Assembly (NCBI GenBank): GCA_050084985.1
Contig: JBITNC010000001.1
Location: 138,198,001-138,262,000, forward strand
DNA length: 64,000 nucleotides
Reading direction: 5' to 3'
Source: Nageia nagi
Taxonomy: Eukaryota > Pinophyta
Both the position numbers and the translations under genes were made by a program. This document shows, in pieces, positions 1 to 9,530 of this stretch. The stretch's first letter is position 1; each line of letters begins with the position of its first letter. The notes below the pieces were generated by a model. That model was not told the DNA's origin. It worked only from the letters and a program-made list of their open reading frames with translations, and did no database searches.

Positions 1-1
1 T

Positions 2-2452
2 AGGAGACACCTTACTTCTCCCTACACACCACAACAAAATGGTGTAGCGGAAAGGAAAAATAGGACTCTTGTTGAGATGGCAAGGAGTATGTTGCAAAGC
101 AAGAAGTTGCCCAATGTTTATTGGGCTGAAGCAATTAAAACAGCAGTGTATATTTTGAACCTGTCTCCTACAAGAAGCTTGGACAAAATAACTCCCTATG
201 AAGCTTGGTTTGAGAGAAAACCAAATTTAGAACACTTCAAAGTGTTTGGATGCCTTGCATATGTGCACATCAATGATGAAAGAAGGAGGAAACTAGATGC
301 CAAATCTGAACCATGTGTGTTTATAGGATATTGTGAGCATTCAAAAGCTTACAAATTCTATAATCCCAAGAGCCACAAAACAATTGTATCAAGAGATGCA
401 ATTTTTGATGAAGGGGGAGAGTACAACAGCCATAAAAAATTGCAGCAGAATGTATTTGGAGGAGATAGTTTGGAGGAGAATGAAGCATTGAAAGTGCAGC
501 CCAGCCATGGTGTGAGGAAGAAAAATGAGGAACAGCCATCAAGTGTGAGTACTCCAAGCTCACCAACATCATCATCTAGCTCCAACACATCACCAAAAAG
601 TGTAAGGGCACCAAGTTCACCCAATGCAAGATTGTTGAACCAAGGTAACAAAGGTAAGAGATGGTTGAGGGATCATCCGGAAAGCCAAATCATAGATGGC
701 AACTCTATGAGAAGATTCACAAGGAGCCAAACTCAAGAGATGCAAAATCTTGTTGCAAGATTAGAGAGCATGCACATATATGGAGATGAAGACAATGGAG
801 AGCCCAAAGGTGAAGTGGTAAATTATGCTCTTTCTTGTGTTTCAAATTCTATTTCAAATACAAATATTGCTGTTGTTGAGCCATCTTGTTATGAAGAAGC
901 TTGTTCTAATGGTGTTTGGATGCAAGCTATGAAAGAAGAGATTGATGCTATTGAAAGAAATGATACTTGGGAACTTTGCAAGTTGCCCAAAGGTAAGAAA
1001 ATGGTTGGTTCCAAATGGGTGTACAAAACAAAATGCAAGAGTGATGGTAGTGTTGAGAGGTACAAAGCAAGGCTAGTGGCAAAGGGATTCACTCAGCAGT
1101 ATGGAGTGGATTTTGAGGAGACATTTGCACCGGTTGCAAGACAAGAAACAATCAGATTGGCACTCTCTTTGGCAGCAAGTAAGGGTTGGACAGTCCAACA
1201 CATGGATGTGAAAAGTGCATTTTTGAATGGTGACATCAATGAAGAGGTGTATGTAGCACAACCTCAAGGTTTTGAGGTTTCAGGAAGAGAAGACCATGTA
1301 TACAAGCTCAAGAAGGCACTATATGGGCTGAAGCAAGCTCCAAGAGCTTGGTATACAAGAATTGATGAATACTTCAAAAGTGTGGGTTTTCAAAGAAGTG
1401 TAAGTGAACCTACCTTGTATTTTAAGAAAAGTGCTACTGATATATTGATTGTTTGCTTGTATGTAGATGATTAGATATTCATGGGCAGCAATAAGAAGAT
1501 GAATGAAGAGTTCAAAACTCATATGATGGCTGAGTTTGACATGAAAGATCTTGGTTTGATGAGCTACTTTCTTGGCTTGGAGGTGCATCAAACGCAAGAT
1601 GAAATCTTTGTGTCTCAATCCAAATATGCAAGAGACATGCTCAAAAGATTCAAAATGGACAATTGCACACCTGTAGCAACACCTATAGCCCATGGAGAAC
1701 ACCTTTGCAAGGAGGATGGAGAACCAAAAGTTGACAAAAAGCAATATAGGAGCATTGTTGGCAGTCTTATGTTTTTGACAAACATAAGACCGGATTTGCA
1801 ATTTAGTATATCTTTGGTGGCAAGATACATGAGTGATCCATCTGCTATACATCTCAAGGTAGCGAAAAGAATACTAAGGTATGTGAAGGGAACCATTGAT
1901 TATGGAATACATTATACATGTGATTCCAAGCTCCAACTCACAGGTTTCAGTGATAGTGATTGGGGCAGCGATTTGGATGATAGAAAGAGCACAAGTGGGA
2001 ATTGCTTCTCTCTTGGATCAGGTTTGATATCATGGAGCTCTCGAAAACAATCTACAGTAGCTCTTTCTAGTACAGAAGCTGAGTATGTGGCTGTGACAAG
2101 TGCTTCAACACAAGCACTATGGTTGAGAAAAGTGTTGAAAGAAATTGGAGAGGAGCAAACTCGAGAAACAACAATTTTTTGTGGCAACCAAAGTGCCATC
2201 AAGTTGGCACCCAATCCTATCCACCATTCTAGAACCAAGCACTTTGATTTGAAGACTCATTTCATTCGAGATTTGGTGGAGAAAGGAATGATAAAATTGA
2301 GGTATTGTCCAACACAAGACCAAGTGGTGGATATCTTCACAAAATCGGTGGCAAAATCTCAATTTGTGCTGTTAAGAGACTTGATTGTTAGTCCTCTTAC
2401 CAGCAAGGGGGAGTATGAAGAATTTGAAGACCAACCGACCGGCTACCTGTAA
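2..2452 (+). pseudogene. Ty1/copia pol, 3' part (integrase end, RT, RNase H), one in-frame stop
   Basis: This is the C-terminal half of a Ty1/copia polyprotein, which copies element RNA to DNA and integrates it. The frame is already open at base 2, so the gene begins before the window; the first ATG at 77 is internal. The integrase end shows [14 protein letters not shown] (with the catalytic E of the DDE core) and [10 protein letters not shown] spans roughly 950-1600, with [48 protein letters not shown] and the active-site YVDD at 1460-1471. RNase H shows DSDWGSDLDDRKSTSG and SSTEAEYVA near 1950-2090. A TAG at 1472-1474 directly follows YVDD where relatives have leucine; the same frame then runs on to 2452. 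The stop inactivates the element unless read through. I did not assign a copia lineage. Confidence 0.93.
2405..2413 (+). promoter_or_regulatory. Polypurine tract of the copia element
   Basis: The purine run AAGGGGGAG lies just before a TG that can be the first bases of the 3' LTR. Such tracts prime plus-strand DNA synthesis in LTR retroelements. The pol frame runs through it and ends about 37 bases inside the LTR. Confidence 0.6.
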
Positions 2453-2792
2453 CCGGCCAACCGGCTAGAATAAGTGAACCGGCCACTCGGCTAAGCAGCC
2501 GGCCTGTCGGCTAGTTCTGTTTTTTGTGTATGTCGTTTTTCCTTCCTGTGGCTTTCCAGTTCATGTTTCTTGGTGTTTCAGCTTCTAGGCTGAAGGGTAA
2601 AGGTCGACTACGGCCTCTATAAATGTTTGTAATGTATTTTGCAGATTCATCGAAGTGTGTGGAGTTGTATTGGAGTTGTAGCTTGCAGTCTCAATAATCA
2701 ATTTGGTGTTGGATTCAATTTCAGTTCTCCATTGTTGTTGAGTTGTGCAATTTCATTTTTCTGAGTTGTATTGTGAATTGTTAGGCAATTCA
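2416..2792 (+). repeat. Probable 3' LTR of the copia element
   Basis: The segment starts TGAAGAATTT just after the polypurine tract and ends GGCAATTCA, giving TG...CA ends. It has a TATA-like TATAAAT at 2618-2624 and T-rich polyadenylation-like sequence after it. Bases 2430-2512 are unusually GC-rich and repeat CCGGCT or CCGGCC about seven times in imperfect form. The 5' LTR is outside the window, so the ends cannot be confirmed by pairing. The right end is the weaker call. Confidence 0.45.
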
Positions 2793-2799
2793 TTTTTTT

Positions 2800-3060
2800 T
2801 GTTATAGTTAAAGAACTTCACTAATGAGCTACTCTCATCATTCAAAGCAACATCATTCAATGGAACTCCAACCAAATGTTGTTGATCCTCATCATCCTCG
2901 TACTGGGTCATATCCTCTACATCAACATCTCATTGTGCAGTTGGAGAAGCCTTATACTCTGGTCTAACTCTATCACGAAGGTGAAGAGCGCTATGCATTG
3001 CAACTAGCTTCTCTGCTCTACGAGATGTAAGTCTGTTCCTTCTCAAACTATGGGACCCAC
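2800..3060 (-). pseudogene. hAT transposase C-terminal (dimerisation) fragment
   Basis: On the minus strand the reading RRNRLTSRRAEKLVAMHS followed by LHLRDR resembles the end of the hAT transposase dimerisation domain, where RNRL..RAE.LV..H.NLRL is typical. An in-frame TGA comes soon after, and the frame then continues into an acidic stretch (DMTQYEDDEDQQ). The catalytic part and terminal inverted repeats are not visible, so this is a decayed remnant. It abuts the copia LTR, so the copia element may have landed in or beside it. The family call is by eye from a short motif. Confidence 0.6.
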
Positions 3061-5411
3061 CCCCCTTAGGCACATAAAAAAAAAATTAAAAAAGGGTGTT
3101 TTTTTGTTTTTTTATTGTGTCCAGCCGCTGCCTTGCCGTCCCCCTTTCTTGTAGGGCTTGGGGAAACATCCATTGCTGCCCGGAATGCGTCCTAGGGATG
3201 TCCTCGTCACACCGTCCAAAAGGGGGACGATGGGGAAACATCCCCTGAGCCGTCTCCACGTCTCAGGGACACGGGGAATGGGAAAACAGGTAAAAAAACA
3301 TAGAGGATGCGCCTCCTAATAAGCCTGGATTTAGAAAATGCTTTGCTTGTGACAAGTTTCTTCTTGTTTCTCTTAAACCTACTCCCCATTCCATTCTCCT
3401 TTTTACCTTCTTTATTTTTCTTTTCTTTAAAAACCCCATTTTTCCTTTCTGTTGTTGCAAAACCTTGAAATGAATTTGAACTTAAATGAATCTTGATGAA
3501 GTCAGGAAGACATTCCAATGCTAGAAACAAACTACAAATGCCTTAAAACACGGGTTAATGACTACTATCTTTCGATTGAACTATTCCCAAAGATTTATAA
3601 AAGCACTTTGCATTTTTCACACATAAACCTTGGGGTATCAGTCCTTTCAAGTAGGGTAGGTAATGCTACCTCACTCGCATGTTTGGATTCTTTCCCATTT
3701 TGTCACTTCCCACTGGTACTTTGTTAGAGGAAAGAGAAACGTCCCAACATATCCTAACTTGCCTACCTTGTAGTAATTAAGGACTAGACTGATCATAGGG
3801 ATTTTTTGATAGACATCGTCGGATCTTGCATTGGACTTGTTTTTGTTGTGGATGATAAGGTTGATCATTCTTATATGTGATATTGTCTTAGTGCCAAAGT
3901 CCCCAGCTTTAGATCCAGCTATGGTCTTCTAAATCCTTATGAGTCTTGAAGGGTTGTCTTCCTTTGTGACTACTTGTATTTGTACTCGAATAATGTTGAC
4001 ACAGATTATGGTTTACGTATTGTAGTAATGTTTCTGTTGTTCGAGTGTTTTTAGTTATTAACTTATTAGTTATGTTTTCATCTCCTAGGGATCATTTTAC
4101 CTTACTTTTCTAGTGTGTTTGGATGTACTTCAGGGTCGATGACCTACTTTTGTTTCTTGAAGACAATGAATAGATTTTTATTTTTTATGCCCTGGAATCT
4201 TATGGATGTACAGAATTCAAGTCTTGTACAATGTTTCTTTTAAGAAGGCCACAGTCCTTTGTTTGGAAGGCTAGAAAGGATCTTATGCATGCAAATATTT
4301 GATTGTCACCAATTTGTGTCTACTATGTTTGTTATTCCGGTTCCACATTCGGAGGATGCTTTTCACGAGCAATAACATAAGCTTCTAAAATAAAGTCTGA
4401 ATTTTTGATATTGTCCTGTTTGCGCTTTCATTAGACTTGTTTGCAATGTATCCTCCTTTTTTCTGAAAGAATGGCAAGTCCCTATACCTTTTTTACCAAA
4501 CTGGAAAGCTTTAGGATAGTTTTTGAATCGGATGCTGAAGCTATTTCTGAGAGCACACTTTCTTTCTACTAGACAAGCTAAAGTACAAAACCTGTGTTGT
4601 TTTTCTTGTCAGATCAGTATTTTTCTGAGTTTAATTCTTTGATCCTTAGATTGGAATTTCACAACATGATTGTCTTTTAATGCTTTCCTTATTGTTATTA
4701 TTTTCTCAAAGATAGTTAAATATATGCAAAATTTTTGGCCAAAAGTTTGTCATTCTTGATTAATCATTTACATGCTCTTAGTTCTTACTTATTATAAAGG
4801 GTATATTAGGCCGTATGCTGTTTGTTTTTTATACTGTACTTTTACTTAGTCATAGCAATTTAGTCCAACAATGATTTTGTCACTGGGGATCTTTTATAGT
4901 TGCTTTTTGCATGTTAGTCGTTTCTGGCTCACATTTATAGTTTCATATGTATAATGCATGGTTTTGTTTTTTTATCTTTAAAAGCAGTGACCATAATTGA
5001 AATTATGTTTGCTTGCTGATTTGTTTTCTTGTCAAGTTCAAATCTTACTCCAACTTTTGAAGCTACAAAAACATAAAAATGTGAAGCAATAACTCTGGTT
5101 TATTATTTAGTATGTTTAACATATCTTCCATGTTCAAATGAGACACACTTGATGAATCATTTATGTCAATGAGATCTTTTTATTTCAGTAGGTTTTATTT
5201 CAGAAACAATTTTAATTTTCAGAGGCAGAAATGGTGTCCTCTCAAACAATATAATGGCTGAAAGATATACAATGATGCAGATGTTACTTGTTTCTAGTGT
5301 TTCCTCTGCACTTTTCTTCTTGTATGATTACTAGCTATACATGAATTGTTACCCTTTTTGTTTCTGAATTTTACATTCTGTAATGTACCAAAAATAAATA
5401 TTTTTTGTAAA
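3061..5411. other. Non-coding, intron-like stretch
   Basis: I see no convincing coding region here. From about 3500 on, the plus strand is T-rich with short open frames only, as in plant introns of a plus-strand gene. Bases 3120-3300 are more GC-rich, with runs such as GGGGAAACATCC occurring twice in similar form (3160 and 3233). An acceptor-like TTTTCAG at about 5216-5222 could precede a small exon, but no protein is recognisable. Confidence 0.4.
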
Positions 5412-6109
5412 TGTCTCCTACACTTAATTATAAAAGTGAAAAAGGAGTTCATGTGACTAGGAGACATAACTTAAGTTGTGTTTATTTATGTTTTATATTT
5501 TTATTTTGTAATAGGGCACTTTAAGTGATTTTAGGGTTGGGAGATGTCAACTCCAAATTAGAATATGAGCTTATAAAAGGGAAGTGGGCATCCCATTTGA
5601 GGAAGCTTGTGGATCATCTATTTTATTATTTTTGAGTGAAGGAGATTCCTTTCTCAACCCAAGTGTGCACGTGTTCATGCATATTTGGATCTCAAGGGTT
5701 GTGGGCCTTAGTCTTGGGGGTGTTTGTACACCTAGAGCTAAAGGTAGCTATTGCTTGGAAGACTTCAGGAGTTGTGGGCCTCAATCTTGGGGATGCTTGC
5801 ACATCTAGAGTTGGAGGTAGCGATTTCTTGGAGAGATCTTGAGGGTTGGAGGCCTTGCATGGGAGCCTAGCCTCATTCTGTTGCATCATTTTCAGATCTG
5901 GCCAATTTGTGGCATTTTTGTGAGCTTGGATCTGCATTTGTGGCACTTCAGCTATTGTATTGGTTTGACATCATTTTTTTAATAAAATTCCTTGGCTGAT
6001 TCTCTCCATTATTTTGCATATTTTTCTGAGTTTTGACATTGTTCCTTGGCTGCAAGTTTATTTCTGTGTTTTGAGCATTCACTTGAGCAATAAAAATAAA
6101 AGGAACATC
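5412..6109 (+). repeat. Possible solo LTR or LTR fragment
   Basis: The segment starts TGTCTCCTA and ends AACATCA. It has a TATA-like TTATAAAAGG at 5571-5580 followed by transcript-like sequence, as in an LTR. TGTCTCCTA at 5412-5420 has its inverted copy TAGGAGACA at 5458-5466, giving a short hairpin. A unit of about 73 bases (GTTGTGGGCCT..TCTTGGGG) is repeated twice within 5687-5835. No target duplication was found, so the ends are guesses. If correct it sits in the presumed intron upstream of PIG-C. Confidence 0.3.
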
Positions 6110-6186
6110 ACACTTTCTTCACTTGTATTGTTTTTCTAGGCTTAACATGTATCCTTGATTTTCAATGTGTGCCCCTCAAAAAGCAG

Positions 6187-6280
6187 GTATGGGTTTATGT
6201 TTGGAAGAGAATCTGCAAGAAAAGAACTTGAAAGCAAAATAGAGGAGCTGAGAAGCAATACTACCAATCAGCATCATTGA
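6187..6280 (+). CDS. Exon-like short ORF just upstream of PIG-C
   Basis: After an acceptor-like AAAAAGCAG at 6178-6186 the frame reads YGFMFGRESARKELESKI then EELRSNTTNQHH and stops with TGA at 6278-6280. An ATG is at 6197. The peptide is strongly charged, helical and amphipathic, unlike a random AT-rich frame. I do not recognise the family with confidence. It could be the last exon of a small protein gene whose earlier exons lie in the intron-like stretch to the left, or an upstream ORF on the PIG-C transcript. It ends only 93 bases before the first PIG-C-frame ATG, so both may be on one mRNA. Splicing and function are inferred. Confidence 0.4.
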
Positions 6281-6372
6281 TGATTTAAATTTTGAAGTAT
6301 TTCCAGATTTTTTGATTGTTTAAACAATTTGACTCTGAATTTGTGACTAGAATAACACTTTTTGCTGTACCA

Positions 6373-7291
6373 ATGGATTTGCTTGGAAAAGTGGACCAAG
6401 GTGAAATAGCTCTGAGAAAATGGAGGAAAGCAACCTGGTTATGATGATAACTATACTGATGAATCATTTTTGGATGACATGGTAACGAATGCCAATGTAG
6501 TAAGAAGAGACACTCTCACTGTAATGCGAGATTCTATTTCAGTGGCCCAATACATCTGTATTGTAGCTTTGGTTGTATCTGTGTGGACATACTCTTTGAA
6601 AGCTGAGCTGGATGAACACCTACTCATGATGGATGCTGTTTTGATGGGAATGGGCTTCTTGGTACTGTTACTGACTGCAAGCAGAATTTCTTTATCACTT
6701 CTATATCACTATGCTCTTAATGTTGCCTTTTTTGTTGGTGGACTTTATGTCTTAGCCCCTATATACCAGACATTAACAAGGTCAATCAGTTCAGATTCCA
6801 TCTGGGCACTCACTCTGTTTCTTCTCATTATCCACCTCTTCATGCATGACTACTTTGGATCTACAATTAAGTTTCCTGCATCATCTCCAGATTTGAACCA
6901 AAATCTGCCAGTTGAAAATCATAGTACATTGATCAGTAATGTTTTCTTGAATGCTTCAATTGTAGCATCAGTGTTGATTGCTTCTCGCTTACCATCATGT
7001 CTTCTTGTGTTTGCTTTATTCTCATTAGAACTTTTTCTCTTCTCTCCGCTGGTTGCCCACTGCATAAAGCGGTATTCTTTCAAATCGTATGTTTGTTTTT
7101 CATTCATGTTGGTGGTGGTATCTCTAGGGCTTATCTTCCCTTTGCATCGTTCAATCTTTTTCCTTTATACGCAACTGCTGGTTTTTATAACAGAAGTGTG
7201 TCCATATTGGCTGATAAAGGCCCAACAATACAAGTTTGAGATCAAGGGTCCATGGGATGAGGCAAAACTATGCTTTGATATAACATATTAA
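6373..7291 (+). CDS. PIGC: PIG-C/GPI2, GlcNAc-PI transferase subunit C (N-terminal frameshift)
   Basis: PIG-C is a membrane subunit of the ER complex that moves GlcNAc from UDP-GlcNAc to phosphatidylinositol, the first step of GPI-anchor synthesis (SETH1 in Arabidopsis). The main frame holds family hallmarks: [45 protein letters not shown] and the C-terminal [12 protein letters not shown], with about seven or eight hydrophobic segments between. The last part of the protein is complete, ending with TAA at 7289-7291. At the N-terminus, ATG at 6373 opens [19 protein letters not shown], but the conserved GGKQPGY continues in another frame. The ten bases TGGAGGAAAG at 6421-6430 serve both frames, which fits a deletion between two copies of that repeat. 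The first ATG in the main frame is at 6479, giving about 270 residues against about 300 in relatives. It may be a pseudogene, an N-terminally shortened but working gene, or a sequence error. The segment shown is intronless. Confidence 0.93.
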
Positions 7292-8279
7292 GGTTGTAAG
7301 ACTTGGTGTAGCAGTAAAGATTGACCATTTTTAATGATGCAAAAATGTCAATTTGATAAAAGAAATATTTTTCATATACAAGGTCCCTTCACTAATCACA
7401 CTGCATGTACTATGTTATTAGTGCAGGGTCCCAGACTCTGATAAGCATTACTCCTATATAAGGGTTTTAGAGCTTCATTTTAGCTGCAATGTTGACGCCA
7501 GATTATTCAAATGCAAGGTTGAAAACCATTCAATTGTCTTTTAGGATTATTGTTTTATGCAGGGTCCATAGGAAGTGTATCATATTTGTTCATAATTATT
7601 TTTATTTGCATTAGATGCTAGTATTAATAAAATAAATAGTACAAGATATTTAGCATGGATTATGTTAACAGTTAAATCTTTAGAACCATTTAGTAGATTA
7701 TACATCATTTACATATAGTAAGCAAGTTAATGTTTTAAATAATGTTTTTATTGATTTCATTTCGTGATACAGATATCTCGGGTTTGTATTTCCAGCTAAC
7801 AGTATATTCATAGTTACTTCTAACATTTGCATTTTTATGTTGTGAAGAAATGTGATTGTCAGTGAATTATATCTAAGAAGGTTTATTATCATATCTTCAA
7901 ATAATATCACCTACACACACGTTGTTTCCTATATGTGGTTATATTGCCTATGCATGTTAGAATGTTTATCAGTTCTATGTTTGTGTATGGGAATGGTTTC
8001 TTAAATCAATAATTTTCTTTATTAATACAAATGGGATTGAGTCTGAAATTTATAGTTCTTATAAAGACTATTTGAATTTCAAATTGAAAGTAAAACATAT
8101 ATCTTATTTCTTCTTGATAACATGGTTATATGTGTTTTTACTTGTATTTTAATTTACCAATATAAAATGTAGTAAACTTTTAAAAGGATTACAAGTTTGG
8201 TCCATGATAATGTGGAAGATTTAACAATAGTCCACTTCTAATATTGCGTTTTTAATATCATGTCTTATACATATATGGT
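7292..8279. other. PIG-C 3' flank, no further gene seen
   Basis: This holds the presumed 3' UTR and flank. A polyadenylation-like AATAAAATAAATAG lies near 7626. The rest is AT-rich with no readable protein. Confidence 0.4.
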
Positions 8280-8446
8280 TTTAGTGTGTTCGCCTTAGAA
8301 CATTTGAAAGCTATGACTTGGTCATAGTAAAAGAAATTGAATATATTTTTCATATAGTAGGTTTTAGCGTGCTCACCTTAGAACATTTGAAGGCTATGAC
8401 TTGGCCATGAGTAAAATAAATTGAATATATTTGTCATGTAGTAGTA
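8280..8446. repeat. Tandem duplication, unit about 80 bp
   Basis: Two adjacent copies share CCTTAGAACATTTGAA, GCTATGACTTGG and AAATTGAATATATTT in the same order. The second copy begins near 8362. They differ at several positions, so the duplication is not recent. Confidence 0.75.
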
Positions 8447-8879
8447 TTAATTTGATTATAGTCTTTTGTCATTGTAAATTTGTTGTTATAGGATTAGGGA
8501 ATGATACAACTTAGTAATAAAAGCAATTCACATTTTCAATTCAAAACATAACATAGTAATTTGCAACCATAAAAGAAGCAATGAGCATCCAAATAACAAT
8601 CCACAATATACTTTGAAATAACAATGATAGAGTCTGAATATATACTTTAATATTATCTAAGAATGCAAGGCCACTTTGAGAGGGCAAGTCTCTAAGGTCA
8701 TTTCGAGGGGGTAATTTTTTAGATATGTGCCATATAAAGCAAACTAAAAAATATAATAAGAGATGAACAAATGATCACAACTACATCTATTTATACTAAT
8801 ACTAGCAACATTTTCTATGTTCAAAGTTGATGTTTCATAGTAAAAATACTATATTGTCGATTGGAATTAATAAATATGA
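8447..8879. other. Unassigned AT-rich DNA
   Basis: There is no gene here. It lies on the 3' side of the minus-strand gypsy fragment and may contain its 3' non-coding part or LTR, but no LTR boundary can be fixed. Confidence 0.3.
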
Positions 8880-9530
8880 TATAGTTGTTATAGCTATATT
8901 TAGGCCATTAGATGCCCTTCCTCCTTAAAAAGCTGTCTTCAAAGTTCGAAATCGTGTGAGAATCTCTTCTAGCTTCCATGTAGCATCCTCTTTTGTTAAA
9001 TCTATCCACTTGATGAGAAGCTTAATCACCTTTCACTATCTTAGATGTCACTTTTTAACAACATGACTTCTGGTTTTAGCATCATTTGTCCTTCTTACCC
9101 ATCTTTGGAAGCATCATTTGGTATTGTATATTTTGTCTAAAAACTTGCTTAAGATAAGAAACGTGAAAAATTGAGTGTATTTTTTATTTTATTTTGGTGG
9201 TAATTCCAACTAGTATGCGACATCTCCAATCTTATGAAGAATCTTATTAAGGCCCATAGAATCTTAGAGCCAATGTATTAGCAGTCTTATTTTTTAGTGA
9301 TATTTGCTTTTAAGGTTGGAGATTTATAAATACCATATCACCTACCTCAAAGTTTTGTTCTTTCCTATTTTAATTTTTTTGTTGTTTCATTCTATTTCAT
9401 GTTAGCATTCATATTATTTTCTTTTATTGTTTTTCTTGGGTATACTATTTTCCCTCACTACTTGAGCAATTTGAGTCTTTAATTTCATTGCACATTGTAA
9501 ACTGTTCTTTGCATTTTAAATCTAAATACA
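8880..9530 (-). pseudogene. Ty3/gypsy chromovirus integrase C-terminus with chromodomain
   Basis: Read on the minus strand, this is the end of a gypsy polyprotein of the chromovirus type. NFEVGDMVFINLQP (about 9330) is the integrase GPY-like region, followed in another frame by KILHKIGDVAY, then IHSIFHVSYLKQVF. The chromodomain reads IKLLIKWIDLTKEDATWKLE (about 8970-9050) and ends near TAF and a stop. Chromodomains guide integration to marked chromatin. Several frameshifts and stops make it a relic. RT and protease are not visible upstream, so it is truncated. It differs from the other gypsy copies in the window, which lack a chromodomain. Confidence 0.8.

Noticed and set aside
1319-1852. Minus-strand 177-codon frame
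   Set aside because: It is the antisense shadow of the copia RT gene.
3207-3530. Minus-strand 107-codon frame upstream of PIG-C
   Set aside because: It has a mixed basic and low-complexity sequence, no recognised domain, and lies in a GC-richer repeat-like patch next to intron-like DNA.
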